Below, piece after piece: positions 1-5,504 of a DNA stretch of 5,504 bases. The translations under genes and the position numbers were made by a program. The stretch covers positions 1-5,504 of the forward strand of contig JALSSM010000018.1 of NCBI GenBank assembly GCA_026984275.1. Direction: 5' to 3'. Each line of letters begins with the position of its first letter. Within the stretch, counting starts at the first letter, position 1. The notes under the pieces were generated by a model. The model was given only the letters and a program-made list of their open reading frames with translations. It did not search any database and was not told where the DNA came from. The stretch is from Gammaproteobacteria bacterium. Lineage in GTDB: Bacteria > Pseudomonadota > Gammaproteobacteria > CAJXQU01.

Positions 1-440
1 TCGTCACGGGCTTCCAGTATGTCGTGATTAACACCGTAAACAACGGTTTTAACATCATCACCTGCCGGAGCTGAAACGATAACCTTTTTTGCGCCGCCAT
101 CAAGATGCAGACGCGCTTTGTCTTTGCTGGCGAAGAACCCTGTAGACTCATGTACAACATCGACTCCCAGTTCACCCCATGGCAGTTTTGAAGGATCACG
201 TTCGGACAAAACTTTAATTTTATCACCATTAACGATCAGGTATTCACCTTCCACAGAAACTTCACCGGGGAATTTTCCATGGGCAGTGTCGTATTGTGTC
301 AGGTGGGCATTAGTTGCAGCATCACCAAGGTCGTTGATGGCGACAATCTGGATCTCATCCGTTCGTCCAGATTCGTAAAGCGCTCGCAGGATATTTCGTC
401 CGATTCGGCCATAGCCATTGATTCCTACTTTGATAGGCAT
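1..440 (-). CDS. gap: Glyceraldehyde-3-phosphate dehydrogenase, type I (N-terminal 146 codons, cut by window edge)
   Basis: This enzyme oxidises and phosphorylates glyceraldehyde 3-phosphate to 1,3-bisphosphoglycerate with NAD+, in the cytosol, in glycolysis and (in reverse) gluconeogenesis or the Calvin cycle. The ATG at 440 opens MPIKVGINGYGRIGR, the Rossmann dinucleotide motif (GxGxxG, residues 8-13). It is followed by AINDL at 34-38, whose Asp37 is the residue expected for NAD preference, then YDTAHGKF (50-57), the STGFF segment (99-103) and GAKKVIVSAPA (116-126). These are in the usual family order. The window ends just before the SNASCTTN block with the catalytic Cys, so activity cannot be confirmed. 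The start is fixed by a GGAG six bases upstream. It lies 24 bp after tkt on the same strand, so the two form an operon; in relatives pgk, pyk and fba often follow. The main alternative is the paralogue erythrose-4-phosphate dehydrogenase (epd). The SAPA segment favours GAPDH, but the missing C-terminal half leaves some doubt. Confidence 0.93.
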   Translation of the reverse strand, partial: MPIKVGINGYGRIGRNILRALYESGRTDEIQIVAINDLGDAATNAHLTQYDTAHGKFPGEVSVEGEYLIVNGDKIKVLSERDPSKLPWGELGVDVVHESTGFFASKDKARLHLDGGAKKVIVSAPAGDDVKTVVYGVNHDILEARD

Positions 441-446
441 TTTTTT

Positions 447-450
447 CTCC
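447..450 (-). promoter_or_regulatory. Ribosome binding site of gap
   Basis: On the minus strand GGAG stands six bases before the ATG at 440, inside the 24-bp tkt-gap gap. It decides the gap start, and indicates that gap is translated independently from a shared transcript. The gap has no hairpin with a T-run, so tkt transcripts should read through. Confidence 0.75.
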
Positions 451-464
451 AATATTATTCTTGA

Positions 465-2513
465 TTAACTTAGTAAATTTTCGATTTCTGAAATCACGTG
501 ATCCGTCGTAAAACCAAAATGTTCAAACAGTTTCGCTGCAGGTGCTGATTCACCATAGCGATCAATTCCAATGACGCGACCATCCAGTCCGGCATATTTA
601 TACCAGAGATCACTGACGCCTGCTTCGATAACGAGGCGTTTATTGACCTTAACAGGTAAAACTTGGTTACGATATTCCTCATCCTGAGCGTCAAATACAT
701 CGGTTGAAGGCATCGAAACCACACGGATCTTGTGTCCATTTTCAGATAGTTTTTTTGCTGCCTTCGTTGCAAGACTGACTTCTGAGCCGGTGGCAATAAT
801 GATTGCGTCCGGTTCACCATCAGAATCTACTAAAATATAGCCGCCGCGTTGAATATTTTCCAGTTGCTCTGCTGTCCGTGCTTGATGATCAAGGTTTTGA
901 CGGGAGAACAACATGGATGTCGGGCCGTTTCTTTCTATCGCCATTTTCCAGGCAACGGCAGATTCCACTGCGTCACAAGGTCGCCAGACTGACATGTTTG
1001 GCATGAGTCGTAAGCTTGAAGCATGTTCGACAGGTTGATGTGTGGGCCCATCTTCGCCTAGTCCGATGGAGTCGTGGGTAAACACATAAATGGTTTTAAT
1101 TCCCATCAGAGCTGACATGCGCAGACCATTCCGCGCGTAATCTGAAAAGACCAGGAAGGTGCCACCATAAGGGATCAGTCCACCATGCAAAGTGATCCCA
1201 TTCATCATGGCGGACATGGCAAATTCACGAACACCATAGTGAATATAATTTCCTTCTGACGACGGTGGCATGATACTTTTGCTGCCTTCCCATAAGGTGT
1301 TGTTGGACTCACCAAGATCGGCTGATCCACCCAGTAATTCCGGCAGATCAGGCGCGTATGCATTGATCGCATTTTGTGAGGCCTTGCGAGATGGAATGGA
1401 GGCCGCTTCTTTATCTACAGACCTGATAAAATCTGTCGCCACCTGAGACCAGTTATCAGGCAGGATCCCCGCTGTACGTCTTTCAAATTCTGCGGCCAGA
1501 TCAGGGTGTGCTTTTTTATAGGCTGAGAATTTTTTATTCCAGCCCTCTTCTTCTGCCGCCCCTTTTTTTCGTGCATCCCAGCCACTGTAGATATGCAGCG
1601 GTACTTCAAAGGCTTCATATGGCCAGTTAAGTCTTTCCCGAACCCGTTCTATTTCTTCATTTCCAAGTGGTGCACCGTGACAGCTTTCTGTGCCCTCCTT
1701 ATTCGGAGAGCCCCAGCCGATCACTGTTTTGCAACAGATCAGTGTCGGTTTATCAGAAACTGATCGCGCTTCCAGAATGGCCTTTTCAATAGCGTCAGCA
1801 TCGTGGCCATCCACATCGCGGATCACATGCCAGTGATAAGCCTCAAAGCGTTGAGGGGTATCATCTGTGAACCAGCCATCGACTTCGCCATCAATAGAAA
1901 TTCCATTGTCATCATAAAATGCGATCAATTTACCCAGTTTGAGTGTGCCCGCAAGCGAGCAGGCTTCATGGCTGATACCTTCCATCATGCAACCGTCACC
2001 AAGAGCGACATAGGTATGATGATCGACGATGTTGTGCCCATCACGGTTAAATTGTGCGGCCATGATCTGTTCGGCTGCGGCCATGCCCACGGCATTAGCG
2101 ACACCCTGGCCTAAAGGTCCTGTGGTGGTTTCGATACCCGGAGTATAGCCGCGTTCCGGATGGCCGGGTGTTTTCGATCCGAACTGGCGGAAGTTTTTAA
2201 GATCATCAATTGAGACATCGTAACCGGTTAGATGCAGCAATGAATAAAGCAACATGGAGCCATGGCCGTTGGAAAGCACAAATCGATCGCGATCAGCCCA
2301 GTTGGGATTTTTGGGGTTGTGTTTCATGAAGCTGTTCCACAGAACCTCCATGATGTCGGCCATCCCTAAAGGTGCTCCGGGATGCCCGGAATTGGCCTTC
2401 TGCACAGCATCAACACTGAGCATCCGTATTGCATTTGCCAGTTCTCGTCTTGTGCTGTTGTCGTCTTCCTTAATCGTTTCGGTTGTTTTCATTGCTGTTT
2501 GTTGGTTGGCCAT
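465..2513 (-). CDS. tkt: Transketolase
   Basis: Thiamine-diphosphate enzyme that moves two-carbon ketol units from ketose phosphates (xylulose 5-phosphate, fructose 6-phosphate, sedoheptulose 7-phosphate) to aldose phosphates in the pentose phosphate or Calvin pathway; cytosolic, dimeric in the family. At 682 residues it is complete and slightly longer than the usual ~665. The N-terminal ThDP domain has SGHPGAPLGMADI (42-54, His44), SNGHGSMLLY (81-90) and the GDG...N cofactor motif (GDG at 172-174, Asn203). The central pyrimidine-binding domain has YGVREFAMSAM (426-436), with Glu430 matching the catalytic Glu, and HDSIGLGEDGPTHQPVEH (480-497). Phosphate-contact segments WRPCDA (510-515) and FSRQN (536-540) follow, then the C-terminal domain (about 560-682). 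The start is uncertain: about 18 residues precede the family's normal beginning (TRRELANAIR, 21-30), Met1 and Met8 both lack a clear Shine-Dalgarno, and no later start codon fits better. It lies between the redoxin gene and gap, all on the minus strand. DXS and transaldolase are excluded by motif set and length. Confidence 0.98.
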   Translation of the reverse strand: MANQQTAMKTTETIKEDDNSTRRELANAIRMLSVDAVQKANSGHPGAPLGMADIMEVLWNSFMKHNPKNPNWADRDRFVLSNGHGSMLLYSLLHLTGYDVSIDDLKNFRQFGSKTPGHPERGYTPGIETTTGPLGQGVANAVGMAAAEQIMAAQFNRDGHNIVDHHTYVALGDGCMMEGISHEACSLAGTLKLGKLIAFYDDNGISIDGEVDGWFTDDTPQRFEAYHWHVIRDVDGHDADAIEKAILEARSVSDKPTLICCKTVIGWGSPNKEGTESCHGAPLGNEEIERVRERLNWPYEAFEVPLHIYSGWDARKKGAAEEEGWNKKFSAYKKAHPDLAAEFERRTAGILPDNWSQVATDFIRSVDKEAASIPSRKASQNAINAYAPDLPELLGGSADLGESNNTLWEGSKSIMPPSSEGNYIHYGVREFAMSAMMNGITLHGGLIPYGGTFLVFSDYARNGLRMSALMGIKTIYVFTHDSIGLGEDGPTHQPVEHASSLRLMPNMSVWRPCDAVESAVAWKMAIERNGPTSMLFSRQNLDHQARTAEQLENIQRGGYILVDSDGEPDAIIIATGSEVSLATKAAKKLSENGHKIRVVSMPSTDVFDAQDEEYRNQVLPVKVNKRLVIEAGVSDLWYKYAGLDGRVIGIDRYGESAPAAKLFEHFGFTTDHVISEIENLLS

Positions 2514-2552
2514 TGTGGAAATTTTTTATAGTTATTCGGGTTAGAAACAACT

Positions 2553-2558
2553 ATTTTA
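2553..2558 (-). promoter_or_regulatory. Possible -10 element upstream of tkt
   Basis: The 85-bp gap between the redoxin stop and the tkt ATG contains TAAAAT on the minus strand (five of six matches to TATAAT), about 40 bases before the tkt ATG. No convincing -35 lies 16-18 bases upstream, where the sequence is GC-rich (TGGCCCC). A tkt-gap promoter here is plausible but weak; the alternative is read-through from the redoxin gene. The rest of the gap holds only an A/T-rich stretch and a small hairpin next to the redoxin stop. Confidence 0.25.
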
Positions 2559-2598
2559 CCTTGCTAGTGATTTCGGGGCCAGTGTTCCTGGCAGGGTT

Positions 2599-3150
2599 TT
2601 ATTTTGCCCATTTGATCGAGCATCCGATGCTGGGTATCTGCTCCTGAGGGCCTTTGCCCGATTCTGCGACTTGTTTCATGGCCTCAAAAAGCTCACGTTT
2701 GGCATCAGGCATGGCTTTCATGCCGCTATTATCCAGTCGTCCGCGGTATTGCAACGCCAGATCAGCGTTGTAGCCAAAAAAGTCCGGTGTACAAACAGCT
2801 CCATACGCTTTTGCTATTTCCTGTGTTGAATCAATCAGGTAAGGAAACTGGTAACGATATTTTTTGGCCACTTTTTGCATATTTTCAAATGAGTCTTCAG
2901 GGTATTCAGACGGATCATTAGGCATTATCGCGACACTATAAACACCAAAAGACCTGAGTTCATTCGTGTCTCTGACCAGCCGTTCCTGAATGGATTTAAC
3001 ATAAGGGCAATGATTGCAAATAAACATGATCAGCAGACCTTTTGGCCCTTTACAGTCTGAAAGAGTCCATTTTTTTCCATCAATACCTTCAAGTTCGAAG
3101 TCGATTGCGGGCTTTCCAAATTCACAAACTGGTGTCTCAGTGAGTACCAT
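2599..3150 (-). CDS. Thioredoxin-fold redoxin (AhpC/TSA-like, CNHC motif)
   Basis: A 183-residue cytosolic protein of the thioredoxin-fold redoxin group; a thiol-disulfide or peroxide-related role is inferred, and its substrate is unknown. It has the usual order: an opening like that of peroxiredoxins (AIDFELEGIDGKKWTLSD, 15-32), a strand, then the redox motif FICNHCPYVK with Cys45-Asn-His-Cys48. VAIMPND (73-79) is the second strand region. YGAVCTPDFF (106-115) carries the cis-proline loop (Pro112) preceded by Cys110. A C-terminal tail SIGCSIKWAK (174-183) adds Cys177. Cys9 and Cys33 are also present. There is no signal peptide or membrane segment, so it is not a periplasmic TlpA/ResA-type protein. 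The ATG at 3150 is chosen because GGAG stands eight bases upstream and the family start fits; an in-frame ATG at 3219 would add 23 residues translated from promoter DNA. It is the first gene of the minus-strand group, 85 bp before tkt, and diverges from metK. Family membership is clear, but no specific gene name is justified. Confidence 0.9.
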   Translation of the reverse strand: MVLTETPVCEFGKPAIDFELEGIDGKKWTLSDCKGPKGLLIMFICNHCPYVKSIQERLVRDTNELRSFGVYSVAIMPNDPSEYPEDSFENMQKVAKKYRYQFPYLIDSTQEIAKAYGAVCTPDFFGYNADLALQYRGRLDNSGMKAMPDAKRELFEAMKQVAESGKGPQEQIPSIGCSIKWAK

Positions 3151-3158
3151 CGTTGCTG

Positions 3159-3162
3159 CTCC
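3159..3162 (-). promoter_or_regulatory. Ribosome binding site of the redoxin gene
   Basis: GGAG on the minus strand lies eight bases before the ATG at 3150. It settles the start in favour of 3150 over the in-frame ATG at 3219. Its last two bases overlap the first A-tract repeat (3161-3173), so the repeat pair would lie in the 5' leader of this mRNA. Confidence 0.7.
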
Positions 3163-3185
3163 AAAAAATTTAACCAAAAATTTAA
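3161..3185. repeat. Two abutting A-tract direct repeats in the divergent control region
   Basis: CCAAAAAATTTAA (3161-3173) is followed immediately by CCAAAAATTTAA (3174-3185), identical except for one A in the run. The pair lies just upstream of the metK TATAAT and within the redoxin leader. A-tracts at such positions can bend DNA or act as an UP element for RNA polymerase. That role is inferred; the repeat itself is plain in the sequence. Confidence 0.6.
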
Positions 3186-3196
3186 TGTTAATAATG

Positions 3197-3214
3197 TCTC
3201 TATAATAGTAGAGA
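3197..3214. promoter_or_regulatory. Perfect inverted repeat over the metK -10; candidate operator
   Basis: TCTCTA (3197-3202) and TAGAGA (3209-3214) are exact reverse complements around a 6-base centre TAATAG. The dyad covers the TATAAT of the metK promoter, a position where a bound repressor would block polymerase. It does not resemble the MetJ box (AGACGTCT). Because it would lie mostly upstream of the predicted transcription start, a DNA operator is more likely than an RNA hairpin. The arms are short, so chance is possible. Confidence 0.3.
3201..3206 (+). promoter_or_regulatory. Predicted -10 element of the metK-ahcY promoter
   Basis: TATAAT is a perfect sigma-70 -10 hexamer, 67 bases before the metK ATG, which would give a leader of about 60 bases. 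No -35 resembling TTGACA lies at 15-18 bases; that stretch is the A-tract repeat (around 3178-3183, AAATTT), so A-tract contacts or an activator may compensate. On the other strand the same site reads TATTAT (3202-3207), a possible -10 for the redoxin gene, also without a good -35. Confidence 0.5.
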
Positions 3215-3262
3215 TCCACGGCGCTATATCATACACTGTTGCACCTTTTTTACTCACGCTTT

Positions 3263-3269
3263 GGAGAGG
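3263..3269 (+). promoter_or_regulatory. Ribosome binding site of metK
   Basis: GGAGAGG ends four bases before the metK ATG at 3274, with the core GGAG seven bases away. It is a strong site and fixes the metK start. Confidence 0.8.
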
Positions 3270-3273
3270 TTAT

Positions 3274-4428
3274 ATGGGAAGCGCTCACTTATTTACATCT
3301 GAATCAGTATCCGAAGGTCATCCGGACAAGGTTGCTGATCAGATTTCCGACTCAATTCTGGATGCTATTCTTGAACAGGATGCTACCGCCCGTGTTGCTT
3401 GTGAAACCTTGATCACAACAGGCATTGTGGTGCTGGCTGGAGAGATTTCGACGACGGCGACAGTCGATATGCCAGAAGTTGTGCGAAATACCATCAAGGA
3501 GATTGGTTATACCAGTTCCGAAATGGGTTTCGATAGCGATACCTGTGCGATCATGGTTTCTATGGATAAGCAATCTCCGGATATTGCCATGGGTGTCGAT
3601 GAAGGCGATGATAAAGAACAAGGAGCGGGTGATCAGGGTTTGATGTTCGGTTATGCCTGTAATGAAACCGATGTATTGATGCCCGCACCGATTGCCTATG
3701 CTCATGAACTGGTCAAGAAACAGGCCGAAGTGCGAAAAAATGGGACATTACCCTGGTTGCGCCCTGATGCCAAAAGCCAGGTGACCTTTATCTATGAAGA
3801 TGGCGCGCCTGTTGGGATCGATGCCGTCGTACTTTCAACTCAGCATAACCCTGAGATCGAACAGAAGGATCTTCAGGAAGCGGTGATGGAAGAAATCCTC
3901 AAACCCGTCTTACCAGAAAAATGGCTGAGTGAGAAAACAAAATACTATATCAATCCAACTGGCCGTTTTGTGATTGGAGGCCCTGTTGGCGACTGTGGTC
4001 TGACCGGGCGCAAGATTATCGTTGACACCTATGGCGGCATGGCTCGGCATGGTGGTGGTGCTTTCTCCGGTAAAGACCCATCGAAGGTTGATCGTTCGGC
4101 AGCTTATGCTGCACGCTATGTGGCAAAGAATATTGTGGCGGCGGGTCTTGCTGATCGCTGTGAACTGCAATTGTCCTATGCTATTGGTGTTGCGGAACCA
4201 ACGTCTATCAGCGTTGATACCTTTGGAACCGGTAGAGTCGATGAAGCGAAGCTCATCGCGGCAATTCGTGAACATTTCGATTTACGACCTAAAGGCATTA
4301 CCGATATGCTGGATCTCTGCAAGCCTGGTTTAAAGGCAACAGCCGCTTATGGACATTTTGGCCGTGGCGATGAATTTACCTGGGAAAGAACAGATAAAGC
4401 CGAAGCTTTGAAAAATAGTCTGAGTTAA
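3274..4428 (+). CDS. metK: S-adenosylmethionine synthetase (methionine adenosyltransferase)
   Basis: Makes S-adenosylmethionine from ATP and methionine, releasing phosphate and pyrophosphate; cytosolic, Mg2+ and K+ dependent, tetrameric in the family. Its 384 residues match the usual length. The N-terminal domain opens with FTSESVSEGHPDKVADQ (7-23), with His16, Asp18 and Lys19 at catalytic and metal positions. The active-site loop includes DKQSPDIAMGVD (98-109), followed by the signature GAGDQGLMFGYA (117-128). TGRKIIVDTYGG (244-255) supplies Arg246 and Lys247. The glycine-rich GGGAFSGKDPSKVDRS (260-275) supplies Lys267, Lys271 and Asp273, which bind phosphate and metal. All expected key residues are present. 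The start is supported by GGAGAGG upstream. metK leads the plus-strand group with ahcY 33 bp behind, pairing SAM synthesis with removal of the methylation by-product. No known SAM riboswitch fold or MetJ-like box was recognised in the leader. Confidence 0.99.
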   Translation: MGSAHLFTSESVSEGHPDKVADQISDSILDAILEQDATARVACETLITTGIVVLAGEISTTATVDMPEVVRNTIKEIGYTSSEMGFDSDTCAIMVSMDKQSPDIAMGVDEGDDKEQGAGDQGLMFGYACNETDVLMPAPIAYAHELVKKQAEVRKNGTLPWLRPDAKSQVTFIYEDGAPVGIDAVVLSTQHNPEIEQKDLQEAVMEEILKPVLPEKWLSEKTKYYINPTGRFVIGGPVGDCGLTGRKIIVDTYGGMARHGGGAFSGKDPSKVDRSAAYAARYVAKNIVAAGLADRCELQLSYAIGVAEPTSISVDTFGTGRVDEAKLIAAIREHFDLRPKGITDMLDLCKPGLKATAAYGHFGRGDEFTWERTDKAEALKNSLS

Positions 4429-4445
4429 GAAAATAAACGAATTTT

Positions 4446-4450
4446 AGGAG
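4446..4450 (+). promoter_or_regulatory. Ribosome binding site of ahcY, widely spaced
   Basis: AGGAG lies in the 33-bp metK-ahcY gap but is 11 bases from the ATG at 4462, longer than the usual 5-9. No ATG, GTG or TTG in frame lies nearer, and the protein start MSAQPVENLDPDYKVADM fits the family, so this start stands. The gap has no riboswitch-sized leader and no terminator. Confidence 0.65.
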
Positions 4451-4461
4451 TACAAATAGAA

Positions 4462-5504
4462 ATGAGTGCACAACCTGTAGAAAACCTAGATCCTGATTAC
4501 AAAGTCGCCGACATGTCGCTGGCAGAATGGGGACATAAAGAGATCGCCATTGCTGAGACGGAAATGCCGGGGCTGATGACGATTCGTGAAGAATATAAAG
4601 GACAAAAACCATTGGCCGGTGCTCGAATTGCCGGCTGTCTGCATATGACGATCCAGACGGCTGTGTTGATTGAAACATTGGTGGAATTGGGGGCCGAAGT
4701 TCGCTGGTCATCATGTAATATTTTCTCGACACAGGATCAGGCGGCGGCTGCGATTGCTGATCAGGGTATTCCTGTTTTTGCCTGGAAAGGTGAAACAGAA
4801 GAAGAAGCCGAATGGTGTATTGAACAGACGATTTTTGGCCCGAACGGCTGGCGTCCGAATATGATTCTTGATGATGGTGGTGACCTGACCATTATGATGC
4901 ATGAAAAATATCCTGAAACCATGAAGGATGTTCGCGGCCTGTCGGAAGAAACAACAACAGGTGTACACCGTTTGTATGAAATGATGAGGGCAGGAACACT
5001 CAAAGTTCCGGCGATTAACGTCAATGATTCTGTGACCAAATCCAAGTTCGATAATTTATACGGTTGTCGTGAATCACTGGTCGATGGAATCAAACGTGCT
5101 ACCGATGTCATGATCGCTGGTAAGGTTGCCGTTGTTTTAGGTTATGGTGATGTTGGTAAAGGCTGTGCGCAATCTCTGAAAGGTCTGGGTGCCACTGTAT
5201 GGGTCACAGAAATCGATCCAATTTGTGCCTTACAGGCGGCGATGGAAGGTTATCGTGTGGTTGAATTAAACGATATCGTTGATCAGGCTGACATCTTTGT
5301 GACTGCTACTGGCAACTATAATGTCATTACACATGATCATATGATCAAAATGAAGGATCAGTCTATCGTTTGTAATATTGGCCACTTTGATAACGAGATC
5401 GATGTGGCTGGACTGAAGCAATATACATGGGAAAATATCAAACCACAGGTTGATCATATTATTTTCCCCGATGGTAAACGTATTATTCTGTTAGCCGAAG
5501 GTCG
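4462..5504 (+). CDS. ahcY: S-adenosylhomocysteine hydrolase (adenosylhomocysteinase), 347 codons, cut by window edge
   Basis: Reversibly splits S-adenosylhomocysteine into adenosine and homocysteine using tightly bound NAD+, relieving product inhibition of methyltransferases; cytosolic. The substrate domain has GCLHMTIQTAVLIETL (58-73, His61), DDGGDLT (137-143, Asp138), SEETTTGVH (161-169, Glu163) and NDSVTKSKFDNLYGCRES (188-205, with Lys193, Asp197, Asn198 and Cys202 at catalytic positions). The NAD domain has LGYGDVGKGCA (226-236, GxGxxG) and NIGHFDNEID (305-314). The window ends at LLAEG; the missing end should hold the GHPS segment and the C-terminal NAD-contact tail. Only about 17 residues separate DDGGDLT from SEETTTGV, so the insertion of roughly 40 residues seen in many bacterial and plant enzymes is absent and the protein resembles the short, animal-like form (about 430-440 residues expected). 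It follows metK by 33 bp and is very likely co-transcribed; metF often comes next in relatives. Confidence 0.98.
   Translation, partial: MSAQPVENLDPDYKVADMSLAEWGHKEIAIAETEMPGLMTIREEYKGQKPLAGARIAGCLHMTIQTAVLIETLVELGAEVRWSSCNIFSTQDQAAAAIADQGIPVFAWKGETEEEAEWCIEQTIFGPNGWRPNMILDDGGDLTIMMHEKYPETMKDVRGLSEETTTGVHRLYEMMRAGTLKVPAINVNDSVTKSKFDNLYGCRESLVDGIKRATDVMIAGKVAVVLGYGDVGKGCAQSLKGLGATVWVTEIDPICALQAAMEGYRVVELNDIVDQADIFVTATGNYNVITHDHMIKMKDQSIVCNIGHFDNEIDVAGLKQYTWENIKPQVDHIIFPDGKRIILLAEG

Noticed and set aside
1..440. Erythrose-4-phosphate dehydrogenase (epd) instead of gap
   Set aside because: Some segments (LPWGELGVDVV) resemble both, but the STGFF and SAPA segments favour GAPDH. The missing C-terminal half prevents full exclusion.
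118..464. Plus-strand open frames over gap (118-378 and 279-464)
   Set aside because: The minus strand encodes a clear GAPDH N-terminus across the same bases.
1803..2114. Plus-strand open frames inside tkt (1803-2114, 2254-2544 and others)
   Set aside because: They lie antisense to strongly conserved transketolase codons, lack ribosome binding sites and resemble no known family.
2578..2592. Hairpin GCCAG-TGTTC-CTGGC beside the redoxin stop, as a terminator
   Set aside because: On the minus strand, where the gene is transcribed, it is followed by GC-rich sequence, not a T-run. The T-rich flank is on the plus strand, where no gene ends.
3151..3219. In-frame extension of the redoxin gene to an ATG at 3219 (23 more residues)
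   Set aside because: It would translate the A-tract repeats and part of the promoter dyad. The ATG at 3150 has a GGAG eight bases upstream and matches the family's start.
3207..3273. SAM riboswitch or MetJ operators in the metK leader
   Set aside because: The leader after the predicted start is only about 60 bases. I recognise no SAM-class core and no AGACGTCT-like repeats. A covariance search was not possible here.
3352..4275. Minus-strand open frames inside metK (3352-3705 and 3910-4275)
   Set aside because: They are antisense shadows of conserved metK sequence, with no start signal or recognisable product.
4376..5111. Minus-strand open frames over the metK end and ahcY
   Set aside because: The plus strand carries continuous AhcY with conserved catalytic motifs. 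These frames have no signals of their own.

Overview
The window looks like ordinary chromosomal DNA from a gammaproteobacterium. This rests on recalled similarity, not a search. The proteins read like gammaproteobacterial housekeeping enzymes, and a transketolase gene followed by a gap gene is a common arrangement in that class. The organism evidently recycles S-adenosylhomocysteine with the hydrolase AhcY, as in Pseudomonas, Legionella and many sulfur- or methane-oxidising relatives, not only by the Pfs/LuxS route of enterobacteria. Base composition is moderate and even, and I saw no mobile element, tRNA, rRNA, CRISPR array or phage gene.

Layout: two gene groups diverge from a 123-bp control region at 3151-3273. 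The minus-strand group runs leftward: a thioredoxin-fold redoxin (2599-3150), transketolase tkt (465-2513), and the first 146 codons of glyceraldehyde-3-phosphate dehydrogenase (1-440, cut by the window edge before its catalytic cysteine). The plus-strand group runs rightward: metK (S-adenosylmethionine synthetase, 3274-4428) and ahcY (S-adenosylhomocysteine hydrolase, from 4462, cut by the right edge). No stretch longer than about 125 bp lacks a gene.

How the genes work together: tkt and gap serve adjoining parts of central carbon metabolism (non-oxidative pentose phosphate or Calvin-type carbon shuffling, and lower glycolysis/gluconeogenesis). They are 24 bp apart and almost surely co-transcribed. 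metK and ahcY make SAM and remove the SAH left by methyltransferases, and are 33 bp apart. The redoxin has a CxxC motif (CNHC) but its substrate cannot be read from sequence.

The part most worth a second look is the divergent control region. It holds a perfect TATAAT inside a perfect 6-bp inverted repeat, next to two abutting A-tract/TTTAA repeats. I see no previously undescribed system here; the findings are modest.
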